A DNA stretch of 64,000 nt, taken from Hansfordia pulvinata. Taxonomy: Eukaryota; Ascomycota; Sordariomycetes; Xylariales. The notes beneath the pieces were generated by a model. That model did not search any database. It saw nothing but the letters and a program-made list of their open reading frames with translations, and was not told the origin of the DNA. The translations under genes were made by a program, and so were the position numbers. The first letter of the stretch is position 1; each line of letters opens with the position of its first letter. The stretch covers positions 496,001 through 560,000 of the forward strand of contig BJKQ01000005.1 of NCBI GenBank assembly GCA_006538405.1, read 5' to 3'. Positions 47,115-58,145 of this stretch are shown one piece after another.

Positions 47115-48509
47115 ATGCGCCTCGCCAACCTCGCCCTCGTCTCGTCGTCGCTGGCCGGCCTCGCCGCCGCCGCCGGCCTGCCGGCCCGGTACCTCCCCGC
47201 CGGGGCCGATTCCTCCGGTTCCGAGTCCGAGTCCGAGTCCTGCCAGACCTTCCTGGGCGACAGGCGCGTCCGGCACGTCCCGACCTCCACCCGGAGCCTG
47301 CGCCAGACCGTCACCGTTACCGCCACCGTCGTCCGGACCACGAGCAGCCCGCCCCGCCGCGCCACCGCCGTGTCCACAGCCACCACCACCATCACCGCCG
47401 TGTCCACAGCCACAGCCACCGTCACCGTCGCCGCCACCGTCACCGGCGCCGCGGCGGCCGCCCCCGGCACGGTCGAGGTCGGCTCGACCACCTTCGTCAC
47501 CGAGACCACCACCCTGCCCGCCCCGACCGTCTCCGAGACCCTGACCGCCACCGCCACCGCCACCGCGCCCCCGACCACCGTCACCGTCGTCGCCGCGACC
47601 GTCACCGTCCCCGCCCCCGCCGGCTTCGTCCCCGCCAAGAGCAGCCTGCCCGGCGGCACCTCCAGCGGCGACGCCGCCCCCGCCGCCGGTCCCGTCAAGC
47701 GGGTCTCCGTCCCCGTCCCCGCCGCCCCCGCTGTTGTCCGGGAGGAGCGCCGGACCCCGGCGGCGGCGAGGCGGCGAGGAGGCGGCTTAGCTCCGCCGCC
47801 CTCGCTGAGCTACAAGGACTGCCGCCGCCGGCCGCGCTTCCCCCAGAGCGTCCTCTGCACCGTCACCGCGCGCGCCACCTCGACCCGAACCGTCACGCGC
47901 ACCGAGTCGGCCCTGACCACCACCACCACCACCGCCCGCGACGCCGCCGCCGCCACGACCACGACCACGACGACCACGACGACCACCACCACCACCACCT
48001 CCACCCTGACCGCCACGACCACCCTCGCGCCCCCGGGCGTGACCGTCTCCGTCACCTCGGTGACCACCTCCACCGTATCCGAGACCGCGACCCCGCGCCC
48101 CGTCACCGTCACCAGCACGACCACGACCACGACCACGACCGCGGCGACCACCACCCTCGAGGTCCCCGGCCCCACCGTCCGGGCCGCGTGCGCCAGCGAC
48201 AACCTCGTCGACGGCCGCTCGGGCGGCATCATCATTGACAGGGTCGCCCGGTTCGACAACAACGGCCTCGTCGCCGCGGTGGGCACCCCCTCCGCCGCCG
48301 AGTGCTGCGCCCTCTGCGCCGACGACGCCGCCTGCGTCGGCGCCTACTGGATCTTCGGCACCTGCGCCAGGTTCCTCTCGACGGGCGGCTCCAGGGCCTG
48401 CACCCCCGACGCCCCGTGCCTGGCCCGCGCGGGCGCCTCCGGGGGCCCTGGCGCGGGCCAGGGCTTCACCGTCATCAACGGGAACGGTGGGCAGTTTGTC
48501 TGGTTTTGA
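47115..48509 (+). CDS. Secreted Thr/Val-rich protein with Cys-rich (PAN/apple-like) C-terminus
   Basis: Single exon, 464 residues. The start at 47115 (GCCACCATG) gives a signal peptide MRLANLALVSSSLAGLAAAA. The longer upstream in-frame Met would not. Residues about 70-330 are made of Thr/Val/Ala runs such as TVTVTATVV, long poly-Thr (about 275-295) and SVTSVTTSTVSETATP, resembling O-glycosylated wall-protein stalks. A short module with two Cys (SYKDCRRRPRFPQSVLCTV) sits in the middle. The last about 95 residues have eight cysteines (CASDN, AECCALC, AACVG, GTCARF, RACTP, APCLA) with the ECCALC...C spacing and YWIFGTC common in fungal PAN/apple-like domains, which can bind carbohydrate or protein. 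There is no C-terminal hydrophobic tail, so no GPI anchor is evident. Codons are extremely GC-rich. Function is inference only. Confidence 0.75.
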   Translation: MRLANLALVSSSLAGLAAAAGLPARYLPAGADSSGSESESESCQTFLGDRRVRHVPTSTRSLRQTVTVTATVVRTTSSPPRRATAVSTATTTITAVSTATATVTVAATVTGAAAAAPGTVEVGSTTFVTETTTLPAPTVSETLTATATATAPPTTVTVVAATVTVPAPAGFVPAKSSLPGGTSSGDAAPAAGPVKRVSVPVPAAPAVVREERRTPAAARRRGGGLAPPPSLSYKDCRRRPRFPQSVLCTVTARATSTRTVTRTESALTTTTTTARDAAAATTTTTTTTTTTTTTTSTLTATTTLAPPGVTVSVTSVTTSTVSETATPRPVTVTSTTTTTTTTAATTTLEVPGPTVRAACASDNLVDGRSGGIIIDRVARFDNNGLVAAVGTPSAAECCALCADDAACVGAYWIFGTCARFLSTGGSRACTPDAPCLARAGASGGPGAGQGFTVINGNGGQFVWF

Positions 48510-51500
48510 ACAAACCAGGTATGTAAGGTTTTAGGTGCGGCCCCAAGGCTCGGAGGAGCGGGAATTTGCATTCGATGGGCTGGCAACCCCGTTGTCGGGA
48601 ATACGTACTGTTGTTCAGGGCTAATACCTTATGATTTGAATGACGCCGCCCGTCGGCGACTTGAACCCTGCACTCTGCTTTTTTCTGGGAGATCTGGCGC
48701 TTACTGACAAGAAGGGAAGGCTGGCATTCTCAATAAGCTTGGATATCCTCTCCCGCCTCTCTTCCTCTCTCTTCCTGCACTTGAGGTTCACTTGAGGTTG
48801 AGCTAGGTGCACATCATGACCCATTGTATTAGAAAGGAGGGACCCGTTCTCAGGTCAGGAGTCGTGCGCGCGGGAGTGGCGTTCAAGACGAACCGTGGCA
48901 AGGGCAACTTTGTAGTCGTGTCTCCTTCACGCGAAAGAAGCGAGAATAGAAGATGTGGAAATCAATCAAGATTTCAGAGGGGATGGGGGCGGAATCCTGT
49001 GGCTCGCAGACTGCGTTACGTCGCGAAACCCGCCCATTGGGTGTGTCCAACCTGAGAGCAGGCCTGGGCTACGTAGTAGAGTAGAACGGGTCTGCGTGCC
49101 GTGAGGAGACACCTTTAGCGCTCTGTGGGAGGAGTGTGGTATTTGAGAAGCCCAACGCCGGCGTGGTTTAGCCTTGGGAGGGTGGCGAAGAAGATATACA
49201 AGTACGGAATCTGTCACGGAGCAGCGGTGGGCTCAAAGGCGAGGCGAGGCGAATCGACAGGCCGACGGCCGTCTGCCCTCATGCTCTGCTCTGCAGAGCG
49301 GGTCTGCTCGGCCGACAAGACGCGAGCTCCGATGAGTCCTGTGCAGCGCGAAGGAGCTCTTCACGCGGCCGCACGAATGCGGGAAGAGGGATTTCAGTAG
49401 CTAATAACCACCCAAGGCTCAACTGGGCGACAGAACTTGTTCACATCCTGTAGGGAACCCGTGCTATGGAAGGGGATCGACGTGAAAGCAAGAAGGGAAT
49501 TCTGCCGTCTTTCTAGGCTGCCGCAAGTCCCGGCTAGCGCAAAGTGGCTGACAGCGTCGTTGAGGAACGCCGTCTCTCGGGTGGTGGCGCCTCCTGCTGG
49601 TTGTCCTCATCGCCGTCGCTGTCGCTGTCGCTGCTGTCATGAGTCATCCGAGGAGCGGGAAAGCGAACGAAGAAGTCAGCTTTCCCAAGATGCAAGACTG
49701 GGACAGACGCCGCCGCCAAGCTCTGCGTGATATATTTATGACCGCGTCCAAGCCAAGATGCAGAGTTCGACGGCCTGGCCACTCAGGGAGCAACGCCCGC
49801 ATGGGAGGCGAAACCCCATTTGCCCCCGGAAGAACTGAAGGGGGGGGATCTCGGACGCTCAGCGTGCTGTTCTGCGCGCAGAACGTGCCGGTTGCCGGCG
49901 GCCAAGAAGGGGTGGGAAGTCGATCCCAGGCGCTGCAAGTCCGGTCGGGGTCAGCCCTTGACTGCCCAAAGGCAGGTTTGGGAGCCGACAAGCCCGAGCT
50001 GCGTGTCAGTGAAGGTGCCCGACGTCCAACTACCTTGCGCGTACTCGTATCTACGTGACAACATGGATGAGGGCGATGGGCGGTTTGAAACGGCCCAGAA
50101 TAACGTCGGCAGGGGTCTTTGCTCGGTTATCTCCCGGGTCCGCGGCCCGTGTGGGTGTGCCCTGGCCTGGCTGCTCACAAATGGCGTCCATTTTTCGCAG
50201 TGGGAGCCGCCTGGGGTGAGGATCGAAGTGAGAATGGGAATGGTGGGCTGTCTGTCGACCGGCTTTGGCCGTCCGTGGGCAGGGGTTGGTTGCGCGGCGG
50301 GCCAGGGCGGCCGTACTCGTATGACTGACTGGTCGTCGTGCGGGGGCTGCGCCAGGCTGCGAGAAGAACAGTCGAATCCCGCTTGTATGGGCACGGGTGC
50401 TGGTCCCTCGACCGACCGGACGCTGCCGTGCCGTGCCGTGCTCTGGCTGCTGGTGGTGGAGGACGAACCGGAAACGTTGTCGAATCGAATCGAGAGCTGC
50501 GAGAAGGCCTGCGGGAGGAGCGCAGAAGGGCAGGTGAAGGGGGCCTGGGAGGAAGGCAAAATTCCCAAACGGGGCGCCGCGCTTCGCAGTCCAACAAAGC
50601 TGACCTCATCTCGAGGTACTATATGCACCTCTTACGGAAGAGGAGGGGCCAACATGAAGCCTTCATGTTGAGTGCGTCCAGGGTTGGTTTGTAGTAAGTG
50701 ACTGTGAACATGTTGCTGTACATGGATGACTTGATTGGCCAGCCTTCTCCATTGGATTATTATCTACATGTATGTAAGGTAGGTACCTAGGTAGGTACCT
50801 GTCAAGACTCAAAGGTCATCTTGAGAAGGTTCGATTCAAGGAAGATTGGCTGTACTGGAAGGTGGCCCTGGGTGCCTGGTGCTTTCTTTTACACCCGGTC
50901 CACCTACCTTAGGTACCTAGGTACATAAGGTATGCAAGGCACATAGCGGTTGGTCAGTGATCACAATGGGAAGTAAGTACCCCTCACTCGTAGACAGGCA
51001 CCAACTATGTGGAAGGTGCGACCATGACTGAGTGCCATGTGTTGTGGTCAGGATAGGTAGATCAATAGATCTCCAGACCTTGGACGACCAGCAAACTTTC
51101 CCGGCTACACCACTGCCGTCCACCCGCCTTTCAATTGTTCGCCCACTACCTTACCCACCAGGGTCGATCTTCTGCCCGCCACCTTGGAGATGGTACGACT
51201 ACTAAACTTCCGCCATGGATCCATTAATAGAAGCCAGACCGGGGCCTCCGAGACGGACGACGGAGGCGCCTGTTCTGGTAATTGGGCAGTGGCAAACTGC
51301 TCCTCCCACGCCCACCGCCAGCCCTCACCAAGCCTACCCTGGATAAACCGACAGACCCCTGGTTCAACTGTCGCTTTGAACCCTCTGCGCGCCCTGGGCT
51401 GAACCGCGCCTTACTACATGCAGTACCACTCTGCCCAAGTAGGAGTCGTGAGAGAGAACTGGCGTCAAAACAGCTACGTCGTCGCTATTGCTAATATTCG

Positions 51501-52478
51501 CTCTGTCTGCCAGACCGTCCGCGATTCGCCACTCGCTTGCCCCGGTGTTGGTTTGGTCTTTCAAAGCTGGCTTTGGCCCTGGCTTAGGCGCCGCGCCGGC
51601 ACGCCCGAGCGCTACTCCGCCCTGGAGAGCACACGACGCACTGCAGATTGCCAAAGGGGCTTGTGCTCGCTCACACGGTCCCTCGTCGGACTCATCACAC
51701 TCGAATCGAAACCCCTCTCGGGCTGACGTCCAGCGTCCCGGGAAATGACCGAAGTTTGTGGTATGGGCAATCTGGTTTGCTCGGACCGAGGCTGATGAGA
51801 TAGATTAAGCATTGGCTGGACTGCTGTCCCGGTGCAGTTCGGGATCTGCCAGGTCAGGGCAGAGGCTCAGGGCGCTGCTCCTTCGAGCCCGGCATCTCGT
51901 CCCGTCTGCGCTGTTGGCCACCCAATCCATCCCCGCTCCTCCTGGAAGAGCCCTCTCAATTTGGGACTACCCACGAAAAGTGAATGCCATAGGTAGTCAG
52001 CACTTTCTGGGATGCTGCTCCACGCCAACAGACTCCGCGGTGGCTGGCCCGTTTCAAGAGCCACCCGCAGTGGCAAAACCCCATTCTTATCGACGGCAAA
52101 GGCGACTGACTCTCTGTTTATTTAACCGGCCGTTGGCGCTTCCCCGGACCCTTGTGCAATTTGTCTCTTGCCTTGGCTTCTGAAGAAAAGCACGCCATCC
52201 TTTCCTTTCTGTCTCTCTACTGGATACATTATAGATGAGATTTTTGTGTGCAGGGCGTTTATAGATATACCCACACATCTTTCTTTCACGAGCCCACGTC
52301 CCTTGCTGTCTTTCTTACGGGCCATTGAGCATTCACGGCACTGGCATATTTGGTTTCACCCCACATCAACCGGCTATTGCTTAGGCCAGGAAAGCACACT
52401 AACGGATTCCTGCGCCAATAACAACAACAACACCACCACCACCACATCTACCACATCCACCCACTTGCACACACCAAA
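48510..52478. other. 4 kb intergenic region, no gene recognised
   Basis: Two TACTCGTA octamers (50042, 50324) and two KpnI-site-centred AGGTACCT clusters (50777-50800, 50904-50928). The last 100 bases before 52479 are a CAA/CCA-rich leader typical of fungal 5' UTRs. Open frames show no domain. Confidence 0.5.
50777..50800. repeat. Tandem pair of AGGTAGGTACCT
   Basis: Two perfect 12-bp copies, each containing the palindrome AGGTACCT. A related cluster with ACCTAGGT follows at 50915. Confidence 0.85.
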
Positions 52479-54470
52479 ATGCACTCATTACCAGTCTTTG
52501 CGGCGCTGCTTTCGTCGGCGCTGGGGGGCAGCATCCCCTATGAAGGTCCCAACGGCCTGCTCGCCCGCGCGGGCCCAGACAACCCGAGCGGCAACTACGC
52601 ACCGGCTTCGGTAGATTGCCCTTCCCCGGCCCCACGAGTCCGGCCGGCCACCGGTCTTTCGGACCCCGAGAAGAAGTGGCTGCAGACGCGGCGGCCCAAG
52701 ACGGTCGAGCCGATGAAGAAGTGGCTCCAGGACGGCAAAATCCCCGGGTTAGATGCGGCCGGATTCATGGACAAGGTGGCCAACGACATGGACAACCTAC
52801 CCAACATTGGCCTAGCTGTGTCGGGAGGCGGGTACCGGGCCATGATGAACGGGGCCGGGTTCATGTCGGCCATAGATAGCCGCAACCCGGGCGCCGTCGA
52901 GGGCGGCATGGGCGGGCTGTTCCAGTCGGCGACCTACGTGGCCGGGCTTTCGGGCGGTGGTTGGCTGCTGGGGTCCATTTACGGCAACAACGTGACGACC
53001 ATCCCGGACCTGCAGAGCTCCGACGTGACGTGGCGGCTGGACCGGAGCATCTTCGAGGGGCCCGACACGGGAAAGCCGAAGGTGCTCGACATGGTCAACT
53101 ACTACACCGAGATCTACCACGCGATGAAGGACAAGCACGACGCGGGGGATTACGACGTGACCATGACAGACATCTGGGGCCGCGCGCTATCGTACCAGTT
53201 CCTTGACGCCAACGAGGGCGGGCCCAGCTACACCTGGTCGTCGATCCAGGACGACCCGCACTTTGTCAACGGCGAGTTCCCCATGCCCATGATCATGGCC
53301 CTCGGCCGCAAGTACGACAACCCCAAACGCATCGACCTGCTCAACACGGTCTACGAGATGGGCCCGCTCGAGACGGGCAGCTGGGACCCCACTGTCAAGT
53401 CCATGGTGCCCACGCGCTGGATCGGCTCCGAGTTCCAGAACGGCACCTCCGGCGGTGGCGGCAAATGTGTGCGCGGCTACGACGCTTTCGGCTTCTACAT
53501 CGGCACCAGCAGCTCCATCTTCGCGTCGCTGGTCGAGCGCAACCTTTCGTCCAACGGCGTGCCTACTCTGGCCCAGCCCGCCGTTCACTCGCTGCTAGGT
53601 CAGCTGACGGGCGACGAGGATAACCGCGACGCCGCCATCATCAAGCCCAACCCCTTCAAAGGCGTCAACCCGTCCTCCAACGAGAACGCCCAGCAGGATA
53701 AGCTTATCATGATCGACGGTGGCCTGGCCGAGGAGAACCTGCCCTTCCAGCTTCTCATTCAGCCTCCGCGCAAGGTCGACGTCATCTTCGCCGCCGACTC
53801 AACTTCCAACGGCGAGTGGAACTGGCCCAACGGCTCTTCCATTCGTGCCACGTGGGAGCGCTCCCAGACCGAGATGGGTCATGGCGTGCCCTTCCCACGT
53901 ATCCCCGACGCCTATACCTTCTTCAACCTGGGCCTCAGCAAGCGCCCGACTTTCTTCGGATGCAACAAAACCGAGTTCAACGGCGGCCAGGGCCCTTTCC
54001 CCCCTTTGATTGTCTACATTCCCAACGCCCCTTACTCCGGCTGGGGCAACGTTTCGACCTTCACCATGTCGTACGAGGATAGCGAGCGAGACGAGGTCAT
54101 TTCCAACGGCTGGAACGTCGCCACGATGGGCAACGGCACCGTGGATAAGGAGTGGCCCATCTGTGTCCGCTGCGCTGCTCTGAGCCGCAGCCTGGACCGC
54201 ACCCACACGCCGATCCCGCCCGCATGCACGAAATGCTTCCAACGCTACTGCTACAACGGCACCACCGACAACAAGCAGAGCGACTACCAGCCCACGAAGA
54301 TTCTCAACGACGACGGCACCCTGGCCACCGCCGGGAGTGCGAGCAACGGCACATACACGGGAACCAGTAGCAGCAGCAGCACAGCTTCCAGTACCGCATC
54401 CAGCGCCAGCGCCACGGCCACTGACGACGGCGACGGCGACGGCAGCGACGGCGACGACGACTCCTCGTAG
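52479..54470 (+). CDS. Secreted lysophospholipase / phospholipase B
   Basis: Single exon, 663 residues. It hydrolyses acyl chains from (lyso)phospholipids. Residues 1 to about 17 form a signal peptide (MHSLPVFAALLSSALGG). The cPLA2-type catalytic domain begins NIGLAVSGGGYRAMMNG (oxyanion region). The nucleophile is Ser158 in GLSGGGW and the catalytic Asp is Asp413 in IMIDGGLAEEN. Many Asn-X-Ser/Thr sites fit a glycosylated secreted enzyme. A cluster of cysteines near CVRCAALSRSL and CTKCFQRYCYNG matches the conserved end of fungal PLBs. The tail is Ser/Thr-rich, then acidic (DDGDGDGSDGDDDSS), and ends without a hydrophobic segment, so no GPI anchor is apparent. This differs from GPI-anchored yeast PLBs. 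Intact and without introns. Confidence 0.95.
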   Translation: MHSLPVFAALLSSALGGSIPYEGPNGLLARAGPDNPSGNYAPASVDCPSPAPRVRPATGLSDPEKKWLQTRRPKTVEPMKKWLQDGKIPGLDAAGFMDKVANDMDNLPNIGLAVSGGGYRAMMNGAGFMSAIDSRNPGAVEGGMGGLFQSATYVAGLSGGGWLLGSIYGNNVTTIPDLQSSDVTWRLDRSIFEGPDTGKPKVLDMVNYYTEIYHAMKDKHDAGDYDVTMTDIWGRALSYQFLDANEGGPSYTWSSIQDDPHFVNGEFPMPMIMALGRKYDNPKRIDLLNTVYEMGPLETGSWDPTVKSMVPTRWIGSEFQNGTSGGGGKCVRGYDAFGFYIGTSSSIFASLVERNLSSNGVPTLAQPAVHSLLGQLTGDEDNRDAAIIKPNPFKGVNPSSNENAQQDKLIMIDGGLAEENLPFQLLIQPPRKVDVIFAADSTSNGEWNWPNGSSIRATWERSQTEMGHGVPFPRIPDAYTFFNLGLSKRPTFFGCNKTEFNGGQGPFPPLIVYIPNAPYSGWGNVSTFTMSYEDSERDEVISNGWNVATMGNGTVDKEWPICVRCAALSRSLDRTHTPIPPACTKCFQRYCYNGTTDNKQSDYQPTKILNDDGTLATAGSASNGTYTGTSSSSSTASSTASSASATATDDGDGDGSDGDDDSS

Positions 54471-57400
54471 AACACTCTCCTTTGCGCAAAACGAACCCCA
54501 CACTACTTAACTATCTGACCAGTAAGCGAACAAAGAATTCGGAGGCGATACATGCGTACACAGTTGTACACCCCTCCACATACAAGCACACTAGACCTGG
54601 CCCCCGTTTGGATTTCTTATACATTTTCCACGTCCAACCTCTTCCGCATCATTACCATTATTTATATCTTCATTATTAGCATCGGCATCAGCATCGGCAT
54701 CGGCATTATATACACCTTTAGAACCACCGGCTTTGATTGGTTACGTGGCAAGGGCAAAGAGGGCGTTAGACACTCAAGAGATAGGGGGAAATTTTCATCG
54801 TCAACTCTGCCACGCTGAACCACCTAGAAGGCGCTGCAAGAAAACTACATACACCGACCAAACCTGGATTTTTTTCTTTTCTCTCTGGACACTTGAAGAG
54901 AACATTGGGGGTTTTACTGGGCGGAAGACCGAACATATACAGGCGCATTACGGATGGATACATTTTTTTTTACTTTTCCCCTTTCACGACTGCGAACTAG
55001 AGATGGACTGTGCTTTCCACGCCGTGTCGGCTTTCATGGCTTTCATTACTCTCCCCTGCGTACATAGCAATGTGGACGTCATTCTTGTTACATGAGCTTG
55101 TCCCCCAGCAAGACCCAGAGGTGATCGTGTCGTATTCACATCAACACCCCGCGTATTATTGCGGGCGAGCAACGGCTTCGGGGGCGAGAGGCTGCGTCCG
55201 AGCTGACCGGTCAGAGGTAGACATGCACGGCTACGACTGGATGCCAGCTCAGAAGGTGGAACACGAGAAAACGCGGTTGATCCCCTTCGAAGAAAAGGGG
55301 AGGGGGCATAGCTGATCTTATCCACAGTGGATGGAGGGGGGGGGGGTGGGCGTCGTCGTGGCGTCTGTCACATGGCTCCCTGCTCAGAGCCACTTGCCTG
55401 GCTACATGCGTCAAATGAGTTGTTCACTGTTACATGACGAAGAATGACAACGACAGCAACAACAGACGTCTGGCAACCAGACAAACACGAGGCTTGACGT
55501 TTCAGGCCGCGAGGCGGTGCAGAGACGAGATTGTCGAAAGCCAATGGGCAGACGGGAGAAAGCCCGCATACGCGCACCGACCGCCCCTCTCGAATGAGAG
55601 TGCCCGATGAGCCAGCCCGTCACTGCCCCAGGGATGGGCGCATGAGCCCGAGGCCCGGTTCGTCAAGTCGCCGTGCCCTTTCCCTTGCCGCCCTCTGCCA
55701 ATCACGGCCGGCCGCGCGAAAGAACCTTGCCGTCCGACTGAGGCACGGGGTAACGGGGCATCGTCGTGAGCAGGCAGACCCATATTTTTCCTTTCCCACC
55801 TACCTTGTCCTCCCGACTTGGGGAATTGGGAGGGAAGGCTTACTGTATCAAACGGGCCAACAGCAATGTACGACCTCGTCTTTGCGGAGCTAACTAGACT
55901 ATAGACGGCAGGTAGGCGAAGGAGAAAGGAGAAAAGAGAGAGAGAGAGAGAGAGAGACACACACACAGAGACAGAGACAGAGACAGAGAGACGGGGTACG
56001 TTGAAAAGTATCGTTTGACCGATCGCAATTCCCCCTTTCGCCAGGTGCAGTGTCGATTGGTTTCCGGAACCCATCCCATCGAGCGGGGTTCTTGCCTTGG
56101 TTGGCAGTATGCCAGCCGGTCTGTGAGCCAACACGAGACACGAGCCGGCATCGTGATGGCGTGTGCTGTGCGTTTCCCATCTGGGCGAGAAAGCCTCGCC
56201 TCCACACATGGTCCCAGAATCCTCCGAGCCGGGCAGTGGCTCTTGTTTTTTTCCATGCTTAATGAGGTCCCAGTTTTAGTCTCTTTCGTCGTCCGCAGGA
56301 CTGATCTGACTTGGCCCTTGCCTGCAACTGGGGAGCGAAATGGCCCAAGAACACTGGCTGCTATGTTTATGAAGGCCTGGGGGAGAGTGGTATTTTTAGA
56401 ATCGAGGGGTTACGAGTACAACTCACCGAGCACGACAAGGCGGTCCTCGTGCGCACACACGAGAGTACTCGTATTCCCCCATCCATTCCATTCCGTAGTT
56501 GGCGCCTCAAAGTCAAGGCGAACAGCAGAGACCCGAGTTAGCCGGCAGCCGGCTCCCAACGCCATGGTCCGAAACAGCTAAAGCGGGCTGTAGCGGTTCG
56601 TTTTTGCAGCGCGGACGAGGCGCAGCCGTCGCGGGTAGCGGCTGACGGACGCCTTTGTTGCAGTTATTAGCCCGGAGCGGACACGAGGGCGCGGGCGAGG
56701 AAAAGCCGCCGCCTGCAGTCCAATGGGGCTTTGCGCTGGGCGGGCTGGGGAGGGGCCCCATCCCGAGGGATCGGCACCCGCCCGCGACGTTGCATCGCGG
56801 CTGTCGTCCAGGGTTGTGTTGTTGGGCTGAGAGCGCGGATGTTGCGGGTGGCTTGCTTTTCTGATGCGACCAACCGGCAGTGCCGCCTGTCAACGTCAAG
56901 TCACCGCCGGCTCTGCTTTTGGGCTTGGGCATGAGGCGCTGGTACCCGCCCTTCCCCCCCCCCCCCCGGTCCTGGCTATTCCCCAGCCCCAGCCCCAAGA
57001 GCCTCACGGCCCCCTTGCCTGGATGAGGGCTTAGCCGTCGCGCCGTCTGTCACTGCGGGCCCGGTAGCCGCGCCCGATGACGACGGGAGGCTTCGTATTC
57101 GAAGAGCCGGTGACATCGGGGATTATTGCTCGTGCCGAAGGTGGAGACGGCGTTGCGTCGCGGGGGTGTGGGAGCGAAGGTCGGAGCCGCGATATGCTGA
57201 CGAAAGGAGGAGGGAGGGACGGACGGACGGGAGGGTTAGTTAGTGGGTTGACCGTGCTTTGTAAGAAGTGTATAAGTAAGATGGCCGGCGCCCGCCTTCC
57301 CGAAGAGTTGAGCTTCATTGTAGCATCCGCATCATCAGCCTCTCTCACTTGCAACTTGCACCTTCCTCATAACCACACACGAACCGGCACCTGCCTCGTC

Positions 57401-57525
57401 CAAGTCAGCTTTCTTTGGTTCTACCTTCCCAAAGTCACTTTGCTTACTACAACTCGCACCACCCCCCCTTCTCATCTCTCTCTCACTCTCACACCCTCTC
57501 TTTCTCTCTCTTTCTCTCGCCCACC
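54471..57525. other. 3 kb intergenic region, no gene recognised
   Basis: AT-richer just after the phospholipase gene (its probable 3' region). Further on it has a GA/CA/GACA repeat (55934-55990), a run of 14 C (56954-56967) and two octamers TACGAGTA (56411) and TACTCGTA (56466). A strongly CT-rich leader (57455-57520) precedes the next start. Confidence 0.5.
55934..55990 (+). repeat. Compound (GA)n-(CA)n-(GACA)n microsatellite
   Basis: Successive GA, CA and GACAGA units, intergenic. Confidence 0.85.
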
Positions 57526-58145
57526 ATGTTCGCCAACGCCCTCCTCAGCACCGCGGTCCTGGCCACCGCCTCGTCCGCCGCCGTCCTGTCCCCCCGCGGC
57601 GGCGGCGTCGCCAGCCCCGCCAAGGCCTTCCGCCTGGTCGCCACCGTCACCGACTTCGACTGGTCGCCCTCGCTGACGGGGACCGAGGTCTCGTTCAACG
57701 GCACCGGCGAGGGCTGCGCGGCCAACCTGATCCTCACGCGCGACGGCAGCAAGGAGGGGCGCACGGGCGGCATCTTCTACGAGGCCGACACGGGCCTGCG
57801 CGCCTACAACTGGCCCTCGGCCGGAGACGCCACCTCGGGCGTCGTCGTCCACCCGGGCGGCACCGCCACCGTCCCCAGCGCCAACACCGTCCAGCTGTCC
57901 TGCGACGCGGCCACGCACGGCGTCACCGTCGACCCCGCCGCGGGGTCGTCTACGACCAGGGCACCTGGATGGCCTGCCCCAGCTCCCTGCTCAACCTCGG
58001 CGGGCCCGACCTGACCGTCCTCAGCTACAAGCAGGCCGGCCAGCGCACCCTCGCCGGCTGCGCCAACGTCCAGCTCAAGCCCGTCTGCGCCGGGGCCGCC
58101 AAGCCCGCCGACGGCGCCAAGCCCGTCGCCTGCAAGGCGAACTAG
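57526..58145 (+). CDS. Small secreted protein, one frame break
   Basis: The start at 57526 follows a CT-rich leader and CCCACC. Residues 1-19 form a signal peptide (MFANALLSTAVLATASSAA). The next segment reads AFRLVATVTDFDWSPS, GCAANLILTRDGS, IFYEADTGLRAYNWPS and TVQLSCDAATHG, then the frame fails at a run of four G (57942-57945). With one more base the frame continues as GVVYDQGTWMACPSSLLNL and LAGCANVQLKPVCAG, and ends KPVACKAN at 58145, for about 206 residues. Cysteines are spread through the mature part, which suits an extracellular beta-rich protein. I do not recognise the family with confidence. A similarity to fungal DUF7907/IgE-binding-like secreted proteins is possible. Confidence 0.7.

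Noticed and set aside
46991..48238. 415-codon His/Arg/Asp-rich frame over the Thr/Val-rich protein
   Set aside because: Shadow frame of ACC/ACG-rich codons. The other frame has the signal peptide and Cys domain.
48641..48680. Possible tRNA T arm (GGTTCAAGTC on the minus strand)
   Set aside because: The flanking bases do not pair into a T stem and no acceptor or D arm is found.
55934..57525. Candidate mobile element because of repeats and homopolymers
   Set aside because: No terminal repeats, target-site duplications or transposase-like frame seen.
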